Origin: Salinarimonas sp046292825
GTDB lineage: Bacteria; Pseudomonadota; Alphaproteobacteria; Rhizobiales; Beijerinckiaceae
NCBI RefSeq assembly: GCF_046292825.1
Contig: NZ_JBKBQG010000001.1
Coordinates: 186,001 to 250,000, forward strand
Direction of reading: 5' to 3'
Length of the DNA stretch: 64,000 nt
The translations under genes were made by a program, and so were the position numbers. Position 1 is the stretch's first letter, and every line of letters starts with the position of its first letter. Under the pieces are notes generated by a model, which had not been told where the DNA came from, ran no database searches, and saw only the letters and a list, made by a program, of their open reading frames with translations. Below, one piece after another: positions 61,743-64,000 of this stretch.

Positions 61743-62774
61743 ATGACGAATCCGGTTCCTCGCGCCCGCCTCGGCCGGACGGGCCTCACCGTCTCCCGCA
61801 TCGCGCTCGGCGCGATGATGTTCGGCGGGCGCACAGACGAGGCGGAGGCTGCGCGCATCTTCGACGAGGCGACGGCGGCCGGCGTCGATTTCGTGGACAC
61901 GGCCGACAATTACAATGCCGGTCGTTCGGAGGAGATCGTCGGGCGGCTCTTGCGCGGGCGTCGGCACGACATCGTTCTCGCGACCAAGCTCGGCAATCCG
62001 ATGGGTTCCGGCCCCCACGAACGCGGCCTCTCGAGACGCTGGATCCTCGAGGAGACCGAGCGCTCGCTCCGGCGGCTCGGCGTGGAGACCATCGACATCC
62101 TCTACCTGCGCAAGGAGGATCACGGCACGCCGCTCGAAGAGACCGTTCGTGCGATCGCCGATCTCGTGCGCGCGCGCAAGGTCCGATATCTCGGGGTCTC
62201 GAACCACCGCGCCTGGCGCGTCGCCCGTATCGCGAATCTGTGCGACGAGATGGGCATCGACCGGCCGGCCGTCTGCCAGCTCTACTACCACGCCTTCAAC
62301 CGGATGGCCGAGATCGAGCTGATCCCGGCATGCACCGCGCTCGGCATCGGCGTCTACGCCTACAGCCCGCTCGCGCGCGGCGTCCTCACCGGCAAATACC
62401 GCGCGGGCGGCGAGGCGCCGGCGGACAGCCGTGCGGCGAGCGGCGACAAGCGCATCCTCGAGACCGAGTACCACCCCGCCGCGCTCGCCGCGGCCGAGCG
62501 GCTACGCGCCCATTGTGAAGAACGGGGCATCGCGATGGCGGATTTCGCCGCCGCCTGGATACTCGCGAACCCGCAGGTCACGGGTTTGGTCGCTGGGCCG
62601 CGGACGCTCGAGCAGTGGCATGCCTATCTGCAGGCGCCGTCCGTTTCGCTCGCGGGGAGCGACGAGGCCTTCGTCGACGCTCTCGTTCCGCCCGGCACCA
62701 CCGCAATCCCGCACCACATCGACCCGGCCTATGCGCCGGCGGGACGAGCCAGTCCTTGCGATCCTGCGGGCTGA
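61743..62774 (+). CDS. Aldo/keto reductase
   Basis: A 343-residue TIM-barrel NADPH oxidoreductase of the YajO/voltage-channel-beta-like type. It shows the catalytic Asp and Tyr (F-V-D-T-A-D-N-Y), Lys (L-A-T-K-L-G) and H (K-E-D-H-G, shifted from the usual position). It also has Y-S-P-L-A-R-G-V-L-T-G-K-Y and a C-terminal cofactor loop. ATG at 61743 follows an AGAGGCAGAAG site; a TTG at 61725 is possible. It is the last gene of the block. Confidence 0.9.
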   Translation: MTNPVPRARLGRTGLTVSRIALGAMMFGGRTDEAEAARIFDEATAAGVDFVDTADNYNAGRSEEIVGRLLRGRRHDIVLATKLGNPMGSGPHERGLSRRWILEETERSLRRLGVETIDILYLRKEDHGTPLEETVRAIADLVRARKVRYLGVSNHRAWRVARIANLCDEMGIDRPAVCQLYYHAFNRMAEIELIPACTALGIGVYAYSPLARGVLTGKYRAGGEAPADSRAASGDKRILETEYHPAALAAAERLRAHCEERGIAMADFAAAWILANPQVTGLVAGPRTLEQWHAYLQAPSVSLAGSDEAFVDALVPPGTTAIPHHIDPAYAPAGRASPCDPAG

Positions 62775-63705
62775 CTCTTCCAGGATAGCCGATGCGATAC
62801 CGGATGTCGTCGACGGCGTGCTCGCCGGCCTCGAGTCGTCAACAAGCACCAGCGAGGGAGCACCAGGGAGGAGGTTGGCCTTGTGCTCGACGAAGCTTCA
62901 GCAGGCGGATTCCTCCGGCCAGGCTCAGACGTGGGAAGGGCGCAGGACAGGGCGATCAGTCGGTTCATCTGCAGGCCTCGAGCGGTGGCAATAGACAGTC
63001 GAAATGCAACGCCTTGGCCGTAACTTTCGGTCGCCGCGGAACGGAGTCTCCGCGCCGCGGCCGACCGGCTCGGCGTGCCGCGCCCGGCGTCGCCAGAGAG
63101 CGGTCGACGTCACGGTTAGCCTGGTGCACGCCGGATTGCGGGAAGGCTCCGGGCGGACCGGAGGACAAGCCGCGGCGTCGAACGGGCGCGGCGCATCGAG
63201 CAGAATGTTTAGCTAATCAAGGCCTAGGTTTCTGGTTCTCTAGGCATATTTTTCGAGAAATGCTTGCCGACTGACCTTGCCGGCTAGCTGTGTAAGAGAT
63301 TGCTCATGTCGACAGGATGGAAAACCATCCGTATAGGCGGCCATACACGGCCCCAGGTCCATTCGCATCGTTGAGACCATCGTCGGACGTTCCCAAACTT
63401 CTCCTGTCGGCGCCAACGAAGAGCGAGTCGATTAAGAAATTGCAACTACTCAGTACGTTGAAGAATGAGGAATGGGCGACATAACAAGTCGCGATTCGGT
63501 TTCATCGACATCCAACAAGCAGCGGTTCGGACGCGATCTATGTTGTCTTGGATGCCTCGCGCAGATGAGAATGTAGCTGGCGAGAGGAGTCCGGGCGCGA
63601 TGATTTAGCGAGAGTGCACCCGAGCATCCTCCCGCAGCACTTCGCCCGAGCGAAGGACGTAAAAACGACGCATGAGCGGGTCACCGCCGAGATCGGCTCC
63701 CCTCC
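62775..63705. other. Gene-poor, lower-GC region next to an insertion-sequence remnant
   Basis: About 930 bases without a convincing gene. From about 63200 the base composition becomes visibly more AT-rich than the rest of the window. It contains a perfect hairpin, GGATGG-AAAA-CCATCC, at 63315-63330. Frames found here (for example 62792-63274) have Arg/Gly/Ser-rich products with no family resemblance. It looks like decayed or transferred DNA. Confidence 0.55.
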
Positions 63706-64000
63706 ATGATCTGGGTCGACCAGGGCGCCGAGTTCGTCTCCCGCGATCTGGACCTGTGGGCATATCGGCATGGCGTCGTGCTCGACTTCTCGCGGCCCGG
63801 CAAGCCGACCGACAACGCCTTCGCCGATATCTTCAACGGGCGCCTCCGGGCGGAGTGCCTGAACGCCCACTGGTTCATCGGGCTTACGGACGCGCGAGAA
63901 AAGTTGGAGGCTTGGCGCAGATACTACAACGAGGAGCGCCCACACCGCGCGATCGGGTACAAGTGCCCGATCACCCCAGTGAGTCCCAACGGCCGATCCG
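63706..64000 (+). mobile_element. IS3-family transposase (OrfB) C-terminal fragment, runs off the window
   Basis: The frame gives the last part of the rve/DDE integrase domain: W-V-D-Q-G-A-E-F-V-S-R-D-L-D (second catalytic Asp), F-S-R-P-G-K-P-T-D-N-A-F, then F-N-G-R-L-R-A-E-C-L-N (catalytic Glu, 35 residues on) and Y-N-E-E-R-P-H-R-A-I-G-Y. An in-frame stop at 63673-63675 and no OrfA or N-terminal OrfB upstream show the copy is 5'-truncated. The usual D-N-G reads D-Q-G. Confidence 0.8.

Noticed and set aside
62792..63274. 160-codon plus-strand frame after the aldo/keto reductase gene
   Set aside because: Low-complexity product overlapping frames in all directions; no start signal or recognisable domain.

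Overview
The window is very GC-rich (about 70% by eye), densely packed DNA from an alphaproteobacterium. An aa3-type cytochrome oxidase operon with a small CoxF-like protein, class I PhaC, IalB, CsbD, DUF983 and SURF1 proteins, many TRAP/TTT/ABC uptake systems and an FNR-type box all fit the Hyphomicrobiales (Rhizobiales). A Salinarimonas- or Methylobacterium-like genus is possible, but this is inferred only from gene content and composition. The sequence is a draft scaffold: a run of 10 N at 40604-40613 interrupts one gene.

Left part, 1-24.8 kb, is mostly core genome: the tail of a DadA-like oxidoreductase, a BioF2-type acyltransferase, CsbD, an excalibur-domain protein, tRNA-Arg(CCG), an MFS exporter, a coiled-coil lipoprotein, MurI, a large membrane GGDEF-EAL protein with eroded catalytic motifs, a lipoprotein and IalB. 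The cytochrome c oxidase operon follows (ctaC-ctaD-ctaB-coxF-ctaG-ctaE-DUF983-SURF1), punctuated by hairpins. Next are a two-gene DNA-repair cassette (radical SAM plus a DUF4130-type/UdgX fusion), a nested palindromic repeat, a DUF3072 protein, TrpG/PabA, a metallophosphoesterase, a Nudix hydrolase and a GNAT acetyltransferase.

Middle part, 24.8-35.4 kb, concerns carbon storage and extracellular polysaccharide. It holds PhaC (PHB synthase), an overlapping GH68 levansucrase / GH32 fructanase pair, an OhrR-type peroxide sensor followed by a GAF-PAS gene that has lost its 3' end, and an HlyD-GT2 pair. That pair resembles the bgsB-bgsA genes for c-di-GMP-controlled mixed-linkage beta-glucan.

Right part, 35.4-62.8 kb, is accessory sugar and acid catabolism in three blocks. 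Block A (35.3-47.7 kb) has an IclR regulator with a clear operator, SMP-30 lactonase, SDR dehydrogenase, a complete sugar ABC importer, two enolase-superfamily dehydratases, two DapA-family enzymes and DgoK. It fits oxidation of an aldose to a lactone, an aldonate, a 2-keto-3-deoxy acid and its phosphate; the expected KDPGal aldolase survives only as a 5' stump. Block B (47.7-53.7 kb) is an aldose epimerase-like gene, a TRAP transporter, an amidohydrolase and a divergent LysR regulator. Block C (54.1-62.8 kb) is a TctABC transporter divergent from a translationally coupled operon of SMP-30, a tartrate/isopropylmalate-type dehydrogenase, a Gfo/Idh/MocA protein, GntR, an ABM monooxygenase and an aldo/keto reductase. 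Gene fragments (dgoA stump, D-aminoacylase piece, GAF-PAS truncation) mark past deletions. The window ends in lower-GC, gene-poor DNA leading into an IS3-type transposase remnant.
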